Assembly: GCF_003205615.1 (NCBI RefSeq)
Contig: NZ_PYBV01000009.1
Coordinates: 186,001-250,000 of the forward strand
Length of the DNA stretch: 64,000 nucleotides
From: Micromonospora arborensis
Lineage (GTDB): Bacteria; Actinomycetota; Actinomycetes; Mycobacteriales; Micromonosporaceae
Direction of reading: 5' to 3'
The notes under the pieces were generated by a model that saw only the letters and a list, made by a program, of their open reading frames with translations, ran no database searches and had not been told where the DNA came from. A program made the translations under genes and the position numbers. Shown here piece by piece: positions 52,216 to 61,654 of this stretch; the first letter of the stretch is position 1; the number at the start of each line of letters is the position of its first letter.

Positions 52216-53691
52216 TCACTCAGGAGACCGGCAACCGGCAGGGTCGAGCGCCGGCGGGGCCGAGTCGGAGGGCGTGACGTCGGGTGTGGTGGTCAGGCCG
52301 GTCGCACCGACAGCGGCGCTGGCAGCGCCGGTCGGGCTCGCGCTGACAACCCCGGTGGGGGTCGCCGACACGTTGGGGCTCGGGCTGCCGATCGGGGTCG
52401 GCGTCGTATCGGTCGGCGTGGGGGTGGGCGTGGGGGTGCCACCCACCGCGGCCGTCGGGTCGAGCGGGCAGAGCGGCTTCAGGTTGGGGTTGCTCGGGCT
52501 GTCGCTGGTCAGCTCGGCGAGCTGACGCTCGGCGTCCGGCTCACTCTTGGCCCTGATGCCGACCTTGACGGTGTCCTGCGCGGCGACCGTGAGGTCGTCC
52601 AGTCGGGTGCCGCTGCGGCGGTGCACGGTGGAGAGGTCCATGCCGGCGATCTCACCCTGGACGCCACGGAAGACGGCGACCTGCCCCTCCTCGGTGGCTC
52701 CCACGTAGTACTGCCGCTGGGTGTACGTCCAGCCCGCGAAGCCACCTCCGCCGACGATCACCAGCAGCGCCGCCGCCATGGCGGCGGTCCGCACCGGGCG
52801 GCGCTTCGGCCGGTCCGGTTCGTCGTCCGCGGCCGCCGGCTCCTCGGGCGCGGCCGGGCGCGGCGCGGCGAGCGCCGAGGCCCGGGCGGCCGGAGTCGAG
52901 TTGTCGGCGGAGGTCGCCATGCCTCGGTCCCGCGCGGCGGCACCGCCGACGATGGGGCTGGCCTCCACGATGTCCTGATCCGTGGCATCGGCGATGATCA
53001 CCGTGATGTTGTCCGGTCCGCCGCCGCGCAGCGCGAGCTGCACCAGCCGCTCGACGCACTGCTGCGGGTCGGTGTACTCCCGCAGGGTCTCGCCGATGGT
53101 TTCGGCGCTGACCACACCCGACAGGCCGTCGCTGCAGATCAGGTACCGGTCGCCGGGCAACACCTGACGCACCGAGTACTCCGGGTCGATGTCCCGGCCG
53201 TCCAGGGCTCGGGTGAGCAGTGACCGCTGTGGGTGGCTGCTCGCCTCCTCGGCGCTGATCCGGCCTTCGTCGACGAGCATCTGGACGTACGTGTCGTCCT
53301 TGGTGATCTGCGCGAACTCGCCGTTGCGCAGCAGATAGGCCCGCGAGTCGCCGATGTGGACCATCCCCAGCTTGCTGCCGGTGAAGAGGGTCGCCGTCAG
53401 CGTGGTGCCCATCCCCTCCAACTGCGGGTTGGCGTCCACCGTGTCGCGGAGTTGTTGGTTGGCGGTGCCCACGGCCGAACGCAACGCATCGACGAGGGCG
53501 TCCCCCGGGACGTCCTCGTCGAGCGGCGCCATGGCACCGATGACGATGTTGCTGGCGACGTCACCGGCGGCCATGCCGCCCATGCCGTCGGCAACGGCGA
53601 GTAGCCGCGGCCCGGCGTAGACGGAGTCTTGATTGCCGTCTCGGATCAGACCGCGGTCGCTGTGGGCCGCATAGCGCAGGGTCAGAGTCAT
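52216..53691 (-). CDS. pstP: PP2C-type serine/threonine phosphatase PstP
   Basis: The 491-residue protein has the PP2C motifs AAHSDRGLIRDGNQDS, VADGMGGMAAGD, GMGTTLTATLF, VHIGDSRAYLLRNG and ICSDGLSGVV with the metal-binding Asp residues (catalytic domain about 1-240). A cytoplasmic linker, one transmembrane segment (about 305-325) and an extracytoplasmic Pro/Thr-rich tail follow. PstP reverses PknA/PknB phosphorylation. Its ATG overlaps the fhaB stop (ATGA). Confidence 0.95.
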   Translation of the reverse strand: MTLTLRYAAHSDRGLIRDGNQDSVYAGPRLLAVADGMGGMAAGDVASNIVIGAMAPLDEDVPGDALVDALRSAVGTANQQLRDTVDANPQLEGMGTTLTATLFTGSKLGMVHIGDSRAYLLRNGEFAQITKDDTYVQMLVDEGRISAEEASSHPQRSLLTRALDGRDIDPEYSVRQVLPGDRYLICSDGLSGVVSAETIGETLREYTDPQQCVERLVQLALRGGGPDNITVIIADATDQDIVEASPIVGGAAARDRGMATSADNSTPAARASALAAPRPAAPEEPAAADDEPDRPKRRPVRTAAMAAALLVIVGGGGFAGWTYTQRQYYVGATEEGQVAVFRGVQGEIAGMDLSTVHRRSGTRLDDLTVAAQDTVKVGIRAKSEPDAERQLAELTSDSPSNPNLKPLCPLDPTAAVGGTPTPTPTPTDTTPTPIGSPSPNVSATPTGVVSASPTGAASAAVGATGLTTTPDVTPSDSAPPALDPAGCRSPE

Positions 53692-54173
53692 GGCCGTAAT
53701 TCGAGGGAAGTGCGGCCGATCCGGATCGGCACGCCGAGGGGGACGGGGGTTGGTCCGGTGACCTTAGCGCGATCTAGGTACGTGCCGTTAGTCGAGCCGA
53801 GGTCCTCGACGTACCACTGCCCGTCGCGCGGCACGAGCCGGGCGTGTCGCGCGGAGGCGTAGTCGTCGGTGATGACCAGGGTGGAGTCCTCAGCCCGACC
53901 AATGGTGATCTGCGCTTCACCGAGAGTGATTCGGGTGCCGGCCAGCTGACCGGCTGTCACCACCATCTGGTGTGCCGCCCTACCCCGCTTCACCTTCGCC
54001 GGCTTCGCCGCCTGCCCCGTCGAGGCGCCCACCGCGCGTGGGGCGGCCACCAGGCGACCGGACCGGGCGCCCGCGAAGAGGTCCCGACGGATCACGCCGA
54101 CCACCGTGAACACGAAGATCCACAGCAGGATCAGGAACCCGAACCGGGCAACGGTGATGACCAGTTCCGGCAA
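53688..54173 (-). CDS. fhaB: FHA domain protein FhaB (FipA)
   Basis: The 161-residue protein has one N-terminal transmembrane segment (VARFGFLILLWIFVFTVVGV) and a C-terminal FHA domain with ITIGRAEDSTLVITDDYASA and [18 protein letters not shown] domains bind phosphothreonine; FhaB recruits division proteins such as FtsZ and FtsQ in mycobacteria after PknA/PknB phosphorylation. The only suitable start is TTG 54173, seven bases after the fhaA stop. Confidence 0.92.
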   Translation of the reverse strand: MPELVITVARFGFLILLWIFVFTVVGVIRRDLFAGARSGRLVAAPRAVGASTGQAAKPAKVKRGRAAHQMVVTAGQLAGTRITLGEAQITIGRAEDSTLVITDDYASARHARLVPRDGQWYVEDLGSTNGTYLDRAKVTGPTPVPLGVPIRIGRTSLELRP

Positions 54174-54179
54174 GGCGGC

Positions 54180-54941
54180 TCAGCCGTCCACGCGGAAGGT
54201 CAGCGTCGTGGTGCCGAGCTGAACCATGTCGCCGGGGTTGAGTGCGACGGCGGAGACCCGCTGCCCGTTGACCATGGTGCCGTTGGTCGACCCCAGGTCG
54301 GTCAGCACGACCTGCCCCCCGTCGAAATCCAGCCGGGCGTGTCGCCGGGAGATGCCGACGTCGGGCAGGCGCAGGTTGGCCTGGTCGCCGCGACCGATCA
54401 CCGTCGACCCCATCTGGAGAGGGTAGGTGCGACCGTCGCCGGAGACCAGCCGCACGTTGCGACCGCCACCGTGCCCTGGCGGCGGGCCGTAGCCACCGCC
54501 CTGGTCGTACGCGGGGTAGGCGGGCGGGCCGGCGTCGTAGCCGGGTGCCGACACCGGGGCGACCTCGCCACCGGTGTAGACCTCGGCCGTGACACGGAAC
54601 ATGCCCGTGTCCAGGCCCTCGCCTCGCTCGATCTCGACGATCACGTCGCCGTAGACCGTCCACGCCTGCTCGCCGATGAACTCCGCCTGCGACTGGGCCA
54701 ACTCCTGGGCCAGCGCGGCGGCGTACGGCGCCAGCCGACTGTGGTCGAACGGCGAGAGATCGATCACGTAGCGGTTGGGCACCAACGTGCGCCCACCGGC
54801 CAGGATCGCCTTGTGCGCCTCGGCCTCCCGCTGCATGGCGTTGAGGATCTCCACGGGGTGGACCACCCCTTTGAAGACCTTGGCGAAGGCCCCTTCGACC
54901 AGGCCTTCCAGACGCTTCTCGAAGCGTTGCAGCACGCTCAC
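54180..54941 (-). CDS. fhaA: FHA domain protein FhaA
   Basis: The 253-residue protein has the DUF3662 N-terminal domain ([32 protein letters not shown]) and a C-terminal FHA domain ([36 protein letters not shown]) with a Gly/Pro-rich linker. FhaA binds phosphorylated MviN/MurJ and other wall proteins. GTG 54941 was chosen because GAGGAGG lies just upstream; the frame is open farther to the left but without support. It is the first gene of the fhaA-to-pknB operon. Confidence 0.93.
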   Translation of the reverse strand: MSVLQRFEKRLEGLVEGAFAKVFKGVVHPVEILNAMQREAEAHKAILAGGRTLVPNRYVIDLSPFDHSRLAPYAAALAQELAQSQAEFIGEQAWTVYGDVIVEIERGEGLDTGMFRVTAEVYTGGEVAPVSAPGYDAGPPAYPAYDQGGGYGPPPGHGGGRNVRLVSGDGRTYPLQMGSTVIGRGDQANLRLPDVGISRRHARLDFDGGQVVLTDLGSTNGTMVNGQRVSAVALNPGDMVQLGTTTLTFRVDG

Positions 54942-55071
54942 CGGCTCCTCCTCGGGTCCCGAGGACATGATGGTATCCGGCCGGCGCGCGCGCAGCTCAC
55001 ACGCCGCTCGGCCGCCTGCTCTCGACCCGTTCGGAAGGGCCGGGACTGTCGTGCTAATCTTTCGTCCGCCA

Positions 55072-55088
55072 CGAACGGTAATCGTTCG
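55072..55088. promoter_or_regulatory. Inverted repeat in the fhaA/tRNA-Leu divergent region
   Basis: CGAACG-GTAAT-CGTTCG has perfect 6-bp arms with a 5-base spacer, 131 bases upstream of the fhaA start. It could be an operator for the fhaA-pknB operon or for the tRNA side. Confidence 0.4.
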
Positions 55089-55150
55089 AGGCGAGCGTCT
55101 GGGACAGCGTAGTATTCCCGGGGCCGCTGGAGACAGCGGGCCGGGGCGGC

Positions 55151-55156
55151 TACAGT
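55151..55156 (+). promoter_or_regulatory. -10 element for tRNA-Leu
   Basis: TACAGT lies 17 bases before the 5' end of tRNA-Leu, an appropriate distance for its promoter. A -35 element is not clear in the GC-rich sequence upstream. Confidence 0.5.
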
Positions 55157-55173
55157 GTTCCGGGTCGTGCCAC

Positions 55174-55259
55174 GGGGATGTGGCGGAATGGCAGACGCGC
55201 ACGGTTCAGGTCCGTGTGCCCGAAAGGGCGTGGGGGTTCAACTCCCCCCATCCCCACCA
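55174..55259 (+). tRNA. tRNA-Leu (anticodon CAG)
   Basis: An 86-base class II tRNA: acceptor GGGGATG/CATCCCC, D-arm TGGCGGAATGGCAGACGC, anticodon stem CACGG/CCGTG with loop TTCAGGT (anticodon CAG), a long variable arm (GTGCCCGAAAGGGCG), T-arm GGGGGTTCAACTCCCCC, then discriminator A and encoded CCA. It decodes CUG, the main Leu codon in this genome. A tRNA-Leu next to fhaA is typical of actinobacteria. Confidence 0.95.
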
Positions 55260-55365
55260 CCGACGAGGGCTCCGCACTACGCGGGGCCCTTCCGTCATAT
55301 CGGGACGTGCCGGGCGTCACGCTATGCTGCGATGGATTCTGCCTCCGATGGACCGGGAGTGGCGT

Positions 55366-56439
55366 GTGAGTGTCGCGTTGGTGACAGGGTCGGGTGGCCT
55401 GATCGGCTCCGAGGCGGTCCGGCACTTCGCCGGCCTCGGTCTGGACGTCGTCGGCATCGACAACGACATGCGCCGGTATTTTTTCGGCGAGGACGGCTCC
55501 ACATCCTGGAGCCTTGAGCGGCTCGGGCGCGACCTGGGCAACGCGTACACCCATTTCGCGGTGGACATCCGGGACCGGGACGGCCTGGAGCAGGTGTTCA
55601 AGAAGTACGGCTCGGACATCGCCGTGGTGATCCACAGCGCTGCCCAGCCGAGCCACGACTGGGCAGCCAAGGAGCCGTACACGGACTTCGACGTGAACGC
55701 CGGCGGCACGCTCAACATCCTGGAGAACACCCGTCGGCACGCGATCGACGCGCCGTTCATCCACTGCTCGACGAACAAGGTCTACGGTGATCGGCCCAAC
55801 GGCCTGCCGCTGATCGAGCTGGAGACACGGTACGAGCTGCCCGAGGACCACCGTTGGTACGAGGGCATCACCGAAGAGATGTCGATCGACCACTCGCTGC
55901 ACTCGGTCTTCGGCGCCTCCAAGGTCGCGGCGGACGTGATGGTCCAGGAGTACGGGCGCTACTTCGACATGAAGACCGCCTGCTTCCGAGGCGGCACGCT
56001 GACCGGTCCGGCGCACTCGGCGGCCGAACTGCACGGGTTCCTGGCCTACCTGATGCGCTGCGTGATGGAGGGCCGGACATACAACCTGTTCGGCTACAAG
56101 GGCAAGATGGTCCGGGACGCGATCCACTCGCGCGACGTGCTGACCGCGTTCGAGGCGTTCTTCCGGGCCCCACGTTCCGGCGAGGTCTACAACCTCGGTG
56201 GCGGTCGGCACTCCAACACCTCCCACATCGAGGCGTTCCGGATCGCGGAGGAGATCACCGGCCGCGAGGCGCGGATCAACTACGTCGAGCAGAACCGCAC
56301 CGGCGACCACCAGTGGTACGTCAGCAGCATGGCCCGGTTCGAAGCGCAGTACCCGGACTGGAAGATCACATACGACGTGCCGATGATCTTGCAGGAGATC
56401 TACGAGGCCAACGTCGACAAATGGGTGCCCAGCGCATGA
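55366..56439 (+). CDS. NAD-dependent sugar-nucleotide epimerase/dehydratase (CDP-paratose 2-epimerase-like)
   Basis: The 357-residue SDR protein has the nucleotide-binding [42 protein letters not shown] and the catalytic-type Tyr-x3-Lys replaced by [39 protein letters not shown] follows near the C-terminus. It most resembles CDP-paratose 2-epimerases (RfbE/TyV type). GTG 55366 follows GGGAG at about seven bases; ATG 55324 is an alternative overlapping a TATGCT -10-like hexamer. Its stop overlaps the start of the next gene (ATGA), forming an operon. Confidence 0.85.
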   Translation: MSVALVTGSGGLIGSEAVRHFAGLGLDVVGIDNDMRRYFFGEDGSTSWSLERLGRDLGNAYTHFAVDIRDRDGLEQVFKKYGSDIAVVIHSAAQPSHDWAAKEPYTDFDVNAGGTLNILENTRRHAIDAPFIHCSTNKVYGDRPNGLPLIELETRYELPEDHRWYEGITEEMSIDHSLHSVFGASKVAADVMVQEYGRYFDMKTACFRGGTLTGPAHSAAELHGFLAYLMRCVMEGRTYNLFGYKGKMVRDAIHSRDVLTAFEAFFRAPRSGEVYNLGGGRHSNTSHIEAFRIAEEITGREARINYVEQNRTGDHQWYVSSMARFEAQYPDWKITYDVPMILQEIYEANVDKWVPSA

Positions 56440-57242
56440 CCTCGCGGACCAAGCGCAACGTGCTCGGCGTCCTGGTCGACGCCACCGACTACGCGACGGC
56501 CACCGATGCGGTGGTGACCGCGGCACACGAGCGGCGCCCGCTCGCGCTTACCGCGTTGGCCGTGCACGGCGTGATGACCGGAGTGTTGGACCCGGCGCAC
56601 AATGCGCGGCTCAACTCCTTCGACGTGGTCACGCCGGACGGGCAGCCGGTGCGCTGGGCGCTCAACCTGCTGCACCACGCCGGGCTCACCGACCGGGTCT
56701 ACGGGCCGACGCTGACCCTGCACGTGCTGTCGCGCTTCGCCGACGAAGGGCTGCCCGTCTACCTGTACGGGTCGACCGAGGAAACCCTCGCCAGGTTGAT
56801 CCCGGCACTGGAGCGGATGTTCCCCGCGCTGAAGATCGCCGGGGCGGAACCGTCCAAGTTTCGTGCCGTCCAGCCGGGTGAGGACGCCGAGATCGCCGAC
56901 CGGATCCGGTCCAGTGGTGCCCGGCTGGTCCTGGTCGGGCTCGGCTGCCCGCGCCAGGAAGTCTTCACGTACGCCATGCGACCGCTGCTGGACATGCCGC
57001 TGATGGCGGTCGGCGCGGCCTTCGACTACCACGCCGGGCTGCTGCGCCAGCCCCCACCGTGGATGCAGCGCGCCGGGCTGGAGTGGTTCTGGCGTCTCGG
57101 CCTGGAGCCGAAGAGGCTCTGGCGCCGCTACGTCATCCTCAACCCGGCCTACCTGAGCCGGCTCGCCGCCCAGAAGGTCGGCCTGTGGAAGGCCCGCCCG
57201 CCGGCGCCGGCCACCGAGCGGCCAGCCACCTTCTCGGTCTGA
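56436..57242 (+). CDS. WecG/TagA/CpsF family glycosyltransferase
   Basis: The 268-residue enzyme has the family hallmarks [37 protein letters not shown] (with the conserved Asp), [18 protein letters not shown] and [20 protein letters not shown]. WecG/TagA enzymes add ManNAc-type sugars to lipid-linked precursors of wall polymers or exopolysaccharide. Translationally coupled to the epimerase upstream by an ATGA overlap, so the two probably make and transfer a modified sugar. A strong terminator follows. Confidence 0.9.
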   Translation: MTSRTKRNVLGVLVDATDYATATDAVVTAAHERRPLALTALAVHGVMTGVLDPAHNARLNSFDVVTPDGQPVRWALNLLHHAGLTDRVYGPTLTLHVLSRFADEGLPVYLYGSTEETLARLIPALERMFPALKIAGAEPSKFRAVQPGEDAEIADRIRSSGARLVLVGLGCPRQEVFTYAMRPLLDMPLMAVGAAFDYHAGLLRQPPPWMQRAGLEWFWRLGLEPKRLWRRYVILNPAYLSRLAAQKVGLWKARPPAPATERPATFSV

Positions 57243-57258
57243 TCCCGGTCCGTACGAC

Positions 57259-57295
57259 CCGAGGCCCCACCCGGTTCGCCCGGGTGGGGCCTCGG
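57259..57295. terminator. Terminator hairpin between glycosyltransferase and subtilisin genes
   Basis: Perfect 16-bp arms 57259-57274 and 57280-57295 with loop TTCGC lie between convergent stops. Confidence 0.88.
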
Positions 57296-57309
57296 TCATC
57301 GGAGACCGG

Positions 57310-59181
57310 TCAGACGGTCAGGGTCCAGGTGTTGATGTAGCCGGTGTCGGCGCCGTACACGTCGCGCACCTGAAGTCGCCAGGTGCCGTTCGCCGCCTCA
57401 CTGGAGAGGTTGGCCGTGTACGTGGTGTTGACGTTGTCGGCGCTGTCCAAGCTGCTGCTGTTCTTCAGCCGGTACGCGCTGCCATCCGGGGCGAGCAGGT
57501 CGATGACCAGGTCACCACGGTAGGTGTGCACGATGTTCACCGCGATCGTCGAGCTCGACGAGGCGTTGCGGTTGCAGCCAGCGATGGTGATCGAGCTGGT
57601 CACCGCGGCGCCGGCGTCCGGGATCGACACGTCGGTGCCGTTGCTGCCGGAGCATCCGCCGCCACCCGAACCGGTCACGGTCAACGTGTAGGTGGCCGTG
57701 CGGGTGCCCGCCGCGCCACTGCCGGTGATCGTGATCGGGTAGCTGCCGGCGGGGGTGCTCGCCGAGGTGGCGATGGTGAGGGTCGACGAGCCCCCGGAGG
57801 TCACCGTCGACGGGCTGAACGACGCGGTCGCCCCGGCCGGCAGGCCGCTGGCGGAGAGGCTGACCGACTGGGCCGAGCCGGCGGTGGTGGCCGTGCCGAC
57901 GGTGGCCGTCACCGAGCCACCGGGTGCGGTGGAGCCGGAGGTCGGCGACACCGACACCGAGAAGTCGTTGGCCGGCGGGGTGCCGTTCACGACGTAGAGG
58001 AGCTGGTTCGGGGTGCCGGTGCCGACGTTGGTCACCACGTTCGGGGTGGCGTTGTTGACCAGGTAGTCCCGCACCTGCTGCGGGCTCCAGGACGGATTCG
58101 CCGACAGCGCCAGCGCCGCCGCGCCGGCGACGTGCGGCGATGCCATCGAGGTGCCGCTGATGGTGTTCGTCGCGCTGCTGCTGGTGTACCAGGCCGAGGT
58201 GATGTTGACGCCCGGGGCCAGGATGTCCACGCAGGTGCCGTAGTTGGAGAAGCTCGCGGCAGCGTCGTTGTTCTGCGTCGCACCCACGGTGATCGCGGAG
58301 GCGACTCGCGCCGGGGAGTAGTTGCAGGCGTTCTGCCGAACGCCGAAGGCGTCGCCGTTGCCGGCGGCGACCGCGTACGTGATACCGGAGTTGATCGAGT
58401 TGCTGACGGCGGTGTCGATCGAACTGTTGGCGCCACCACCGAGGCTCATGTTCGCCACCGCCGGCTTGACCGCGTTCGCGGTCACCCAGTCGATGCCGGC
58501 CACCACCTGCGCGTTGGTGCCGCTGCCCTGGCAGTTGAGCACCCGGACGCCGACGATCTGGACGCCCTTGGCTACACCGTACGCCGAGCCGCCGACCGTG
58601 CCCGCCACGTGCGTGCCGTGGCCGTTGCAGTCGTCGGCGGAGCCGCCGTCCACCGCGTCGTATCCCGAGACGGCCCGGCCGCCGAAGTCGTTGTGCCCGT
58701 ACAGCACGCCGGTGTCGATGACGTAGGCGCGGACGTTGGACGCCGTGTTCGGGTAGGTGTACGAGCTGTTCAGAGGCAGGTTCCGCTGGTCGATCCGGTC
58801 CAGACCCCAGGAGGGCGGGTTGGTCTGCGTCCCGTAGATGGACACGGTGTGGTTCTGCTCGACGTACGCCACCGCCGGGTCGGCGGCGATCCGCGCGGCC
58901 GCGCCCGCGCTCACCGTGACCTCGAAACCGCGCAACGCCGCGCTGTACGTGCGGGCCACCTTGCCGCCGTGGCGGCCGGAGAGCCGCCTCGCGGTGTCGC
59001 CGACCCGGTCCCGGGCCACCGCGCTGTCCTTGAGGACGACGATGTAGCTGTCCGGCACGGCGGTGGCGCCACCGGCGGCCCTGACCGCACCGGCGGGTTC
59101 GGCGGCCAGGGCCGGGGTGCCGACGGCCAGCACGGTCGCCATGGCCACCCCGACCAGTACGGACCTTCGTGGAAGACCCAT
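57310..59181 (-). CDS. Secreted subtilisin-like protease (S8) with P-domain
   Basis: The 623-residue protein has a signal peptide ([20 protein letters not shown]), an inhibitor_I9 propeptide (about 42-112, [23 protein letters not shown]) and an S8 catalytic domain with Asp156 (AYVIDTGV), His188 ([10 protein letters not shown]) and Ser345 ([12 protein letters not shown]). Then come a Ser/Thr/Gly-rich Ig-like domain and a C-terminal proprotein-convertase P-domain ([28 protein letters not shown]). It is a secreted endopeptidase of the proteinase-K/aqualysin type. ATG 59181 has AGGAGGTAGGAG directly upstream. Confidence 0.94.
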   Translation of the reverse strand: MGLPRRSVLVGVAMATVLAVGTPALAAEPAGAVRAAGGATAVPDSYIVVLKDSAVARDRVGDTARRLSGRHGGKVARTYSAALRGFEVTVSAGAAARIAADPAVAYVEQNHTVSIYGTQTNPPSWGLDRIDQRNLPLNSSYTYPNTASNVRAYVIDTGVLYGHNDFGGRAVSGYDAVDGGSADDCNGHGTHVAGTVGGSAYGVAKGVQIVGVRVLNCQGSGTNAQVVAGIDWVTANAVKPAVANMSLGGGANSSIDTAVSNSINSGITYAVAAGNGDAFGVRQNACNYSPARVASAITVGATQNNDAAASFSNYGTCVDILAPGVNITSAWYTSSSATNTISGTSMASPHVAGAAALALSANPSWSPQQVRDYLVNNATPNVVTNVGTGTPNQLLYVVNGTPPANDFSVSVSPTSGSTAPGGSVTATVGTATTAGSAQSVSLSASGLPAGATASFSPSTVTSGGSSTLTIATSASTPAGSYPITITGSGAAGTRTATYTLTVTGSGGGGCSGSNGTDVSIPDAGAAVTSSITIAGCNRNASSSSTIAVNIVHTYRGDLVIDLLAPDGSAYRLKNSSSLDSADNVNTTYTANLSSEAANGTWRLQVRDVYGADTGYINTWTLTV

Positions 59182-59395
59182 CTCCTACCTCCTCTGACCG
59201 GCGGCGGAACGTGTCCACCGGCCCCAACATCAATCGACTATTGCCGATCTAGCTGAGGGTAAATCAGTGACCGGGGGGTTGGACATGTCGAAACGTCCAT
59301 ACTCTCCGTGGGATGCCCCCTACGGGCTGACGTCGGGGGCGAACAAGGGACCGGCCCCGATTCGCCTCGCCGCGATTCGGGAAAGACTCTCGAAC

Positions 59396-59995
59396 ATGGA
59401 GAGTCAGCTCACCATCCTGCTTCCGATTGCCGCCGTCTGGCTGGCCGCCGGCCTCGTCGCCGACGGGCTTCCCCGGCTGCACAACACTCGCGTGCTGCGC
59501 CGGCGTACCGGATGGTTGCTGGTGCTGGCCCTCACCGGTGTGGTGCTCACCACGACCGTGCTCGGCGGCGGTCTGCTCAGTGCCGGCACCGCGCCTGTCG
59601 ACCGTGCCGCCGCCGGGCTCACCCTGGCCGCCGGCCCGGCGCTCGTGACGGCGGTCTGCTCGCTACGGCGGATCCGCCGGCTGCGGGCCGGGGCGGGCGC
59701 GTTCGCCAGTGCCCCGGCCACGCCCGCGCCACACGGGCTGCGCGCCGCCGCGGCCCACCCGCTCGTCGGCTTGCCACTGCAGGTGACCGCCCTGGCGACG
59801 GTGCCGGCGTTGATCGCGGCGGCCGGCACCGACCTCGGAGCCGACCCCGGTGTCACCGGGCCGGCGATCACCGTCGGCGCGCTCACGGTGCTCGCCATCG
59901 GTGTCCGACACGCGCTACGACACAGCCGGTTCACCGAGCGGGCCCAGCCCGACGCTCCGCGATCAGCGCGGACGGCCGGCCCCCTGCACGTATAG
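59396..59995 (+). CDS. Multi-pass membrane protein of unknown function
   Basis: The 199-residue protein has about five hydrophobic segments (ILLPIAAVWLAAGLVAD, TGWLLVLALTGVVLTTTVLG, AAGLTLAAGPALVTAVCSL, VTALATVPALIAAAG, GPAITVGALTVLAIGVRHAL). ATG 59396 was chosen; ATG 59285 in frame would add 37 residues and has a TACTCT hexamer after it. No family is recognised. Its 3' end overlaps the convergent gene by 33 bases. Confidence 0.65.
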   Translation: MESQLTILLPIAAVWLAAGLVADGLPRLHNTRVLRRRTGWLLVLALTGVVLTTTVLGGGLLSAGTAPVDRAAAGLTLAAGPALVTAVCSLRRIRRLRAGAGAFASAPATPAPHGLRAAAAHPLVGLPLQVTALATVPALIAAAGTDLGADPGVTGPAITVGALTVLAIGVRHALRHSRFTERAQPDAPRSARTAGPLHV

Positions 59996-60364
59996 CAACT
60001 CAAGGATCGCCCTGGTCGCCTCGAACCAGCGGTCCAGCCAGCCCGGCGGTGGCACGCTGCCCCTCGGTGGCAACTCCATCAGCAGGCCGCGCAACAACGG
60101 ATGGTCGGCCAGCGCACCGCTGGACTCCAGCGGCCAACCGGTCGGCGGAAACGACGGCTCGACCAGCGGGTTCGGGTCCAGCGAAGGCAGCGAGAGCGGA
60201 AGGTCCGCCGACTCGGAGGCGGACGTGTCCCGCCCATTCATGTCCTGGTCGGTCGAAACCACCTCGGTCAGCACGGTGTCCCGACGCGCTCCGCGGTACT
60301 TGCCACCGAACCGCTCCGGTTTGCCCGGACCGTTGGTGAGATTGTCTGACCCGATCGTCGTCAT
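59963..60364 (-). CDS. Hypothetical cytoplasmic protein
   Basis: The 133-residue protein (starts TTIGSDNLTNGPGKPERFGG) is Pro/Leu-rich with a helical C-terminus (GWLDRWFEATRAILELLYV). ATG 60364 has GAGGTAGGCG eight bases upstream, which supports a real gene. No domain is recognised; its 3' end overlaps the convergent membrane gene by 33 bases, unusual for two real genes. Confidence 0.55.
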   Translation of the reverse strand: MTTIGSDNLTNGPGKPERFGGKYRGARRDTVLTEVVSTDQDMNGRDTSASESADLPLSLPSLDPNPLVEPSFPPTGWPLESSGALADHPLLRGLLMELPPRGSVPPPGWLDRWFEATRAILELLYVQGAGRPR

Positions 60365-60384
60365 CCGTCTCGCCTACCTCGCTC

Positions 60385-60573
60385 GGTTGCCGATCGGTAC
60401 GCCGGGTCGTCGACCTGCGCCGCACCGACCAGTTCAACGAGACGAGCCCGCTGTGGCGACGGGAATCCCGGCGGAACCTCGCCGACCGCCGTCGCGACGC
60501 GGACGCCCGCCCGGCCCTCCCCGGACACGGCAAGGTCCCCGTCCGGTCTGACCCGGACGGGGACCTCAGTTGA
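60385..60573 (+). other. Coding-like stretch without a start codon (possible gene remnant)
   Basis: The plus frame ending at TGA 60571-60573 reads VRRVVDLRRTDQFNETSPLW then RRESRRNLADRR with about 95 percent G/C at third codon positions, a composition typical of real genes here. No ATG, GTG or TTG exists in frame after the upstream TGA (about 60337-60339). It overlaps the terminator at 60533-60566. It may be the tail of a deleted gene. Confidence 0.35.
60533..60566 (-). terminator. Terminator hairpin after the DUF397 gene
   Basis: Perfect 14-bp arms 60533-60546 and 60553-60566 with loop TCTGAC, 15 bases past the DUF397 stop codon. Confidence 0.8.
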
Positions 60574-60581
60574 CCACTCGG

Positions 60582-60809
60582 TCAGACCGCGCCGAACGCA
60601 CCGCCTCGGGTGCCGCCGACGAAGGCGTGCCAGTCACCCGGCGCGAAGACCAGGGCTGGGCCCGCCTTGTCCTTCGAGTCCCGCACTCCGACCGCCCCCG
60701 TCACGTACGCCACCTCGACACAGTTGTCACAGTTCGGCCCGCTCTTCGAGCTCTTGAACCATGCTGCCTGCGTCAGGTCCACGGGGAACCTTTTGGTCGC
60801 CATTTCCAC
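60582..60809 (-). CDS. DUF397 domain protein
   Basis: The 75-residue protein has the DUF397 signature WFKSSKSGPNCDNCVEVAYV and VRDSKDKAGPALVFAPGDWH. DUF397 proteins are encoded next to XRE regulators throughout actinomycetes and act as their small partners in development or antibiotic control. GTG 60809 has GAGGAG five bases upstream; ATG 60803 follows. Its start lies inside the XRE gene, overlapping by 37 bases. Confidence 0.93.
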   Translation of the reverse strand: MEMATKRFPVDLTQAAWFKSSKSGPNCDNCVEVAYVTGAVGVRDSKDKAGPALVFAPGDWHAFVGGTRGGAFGAV

Positions 60810-61654
60810 AACGGCTCCTCTGCCAGTTTTGCGATGTGTGCGACGGACTCCTCAGGACGTATGGCCGCAGCGCGGATGTGATCAAAGATGAAGCTGTACT
60901 TCTGCAGTTCGTCGCTCTTCTCGAGGAAGAGCCCACCCGTGGCGTTCTCCGCGTACACAACATCCGGATCACCGGGTTCAGGGAAGCTGAGGATCGTGAA
61001 AGTGCCGTCCATGCCAGCGTGTGCACCTACCTCGAAGGGCAGGATCTGCAGCGTCACGTTCGGCAACTCGGCCACCTCGACCAACCGCTTGAGTTGGCCA
61101 CGCATCACCTCGTCCCCGCCTACCGGCCGACGTACCACCGCCTCATCAAGTACCACCCACAGATCGACCGGATCGTCCTGGGTCAACAACGACTGACGGC
61201 CCAGACGGACACGCACCCTTTGGTGCACCTGATCGGCGGTGAAGTCCGGACGAGCGGCGCGGATCATCGCCCCGGCGTACTCCTCGGTCTCCAAGAGGCC
61301 TGGCACGACCTGCTGTTCGTACGCCCGGATCGAACTCGCAGCCGCCTCCAGCCCGACGTACGCGCCGACGAGCACCGTGCTGTACGGATGCCACCAGCCC
61401 TTCTGTCGGGCCTCCCGGGCGATCTGCACGAGCTCGTCGCTCTCGGCACCGACCACGCCGTAGATCCGCAGCATGTCCCGCACGTCGCGAGGGGTGGCCG
61501 TGGTGTGCCCGGTCTCGATCCGGGAGACCTTCGACGCCGAGCACTCGAGCTGCTCGGCGACCACTTCTATGGTGATCCCGGCGGACTCCCGCTGGCGGCG
61601 CAGCTCGGCTCCGAGCCGCCGCCGTCTGATGGTGGGACTGCGCCGCTCACTCAT
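60773..61654 (-). CDS. XRE-type regulator with DUF5753 domain
   Basis: The 293-residue protein has an N-terminal helix-turn-helix (LGAELRRQRESAGITIEVVA, LECSASKVSRIETGHTTATP, about residues 14-70) and a DUF5753 C-terminal domain (about 105-280, VPGLLETEEYAGAMIRAARP, DLWVVLDEAVVRRPVGG). Pairs with DUF397 form the actinobacterial WhiJ/BldB-type regulatory modules. ATG 61654 is used. A palindrome TGCAACTTGCA at 61907-61917 upstream is a candidate binding site. Confidence 0.93.
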   Translation of the reverse strand: MSERRSPTIRRRRLGAELRRQRESAGITIEVVAEQLECSASKVSRIETGHTTATPRDVRDMLRIYGVVGAESDELVQIAREARQKGWWHPYSTVLVGAYVGLEAAASSIRAYEQQVVPGLLETEEYAGAMIRAARPDFTADQVHQRVRVRLGRQSLLTQDDPVDLWVVLDEAVVRRPVGGDEVMRGQLKRLVEVAELPNVTLQILPFEVGAHAGMDGTFTILSFPEPGDPDVVYAENATGGLFLEKSDELQKYSFIFDHIRAAAIRPEESVAHIAKLAEEPLWKWRPKGSPWT

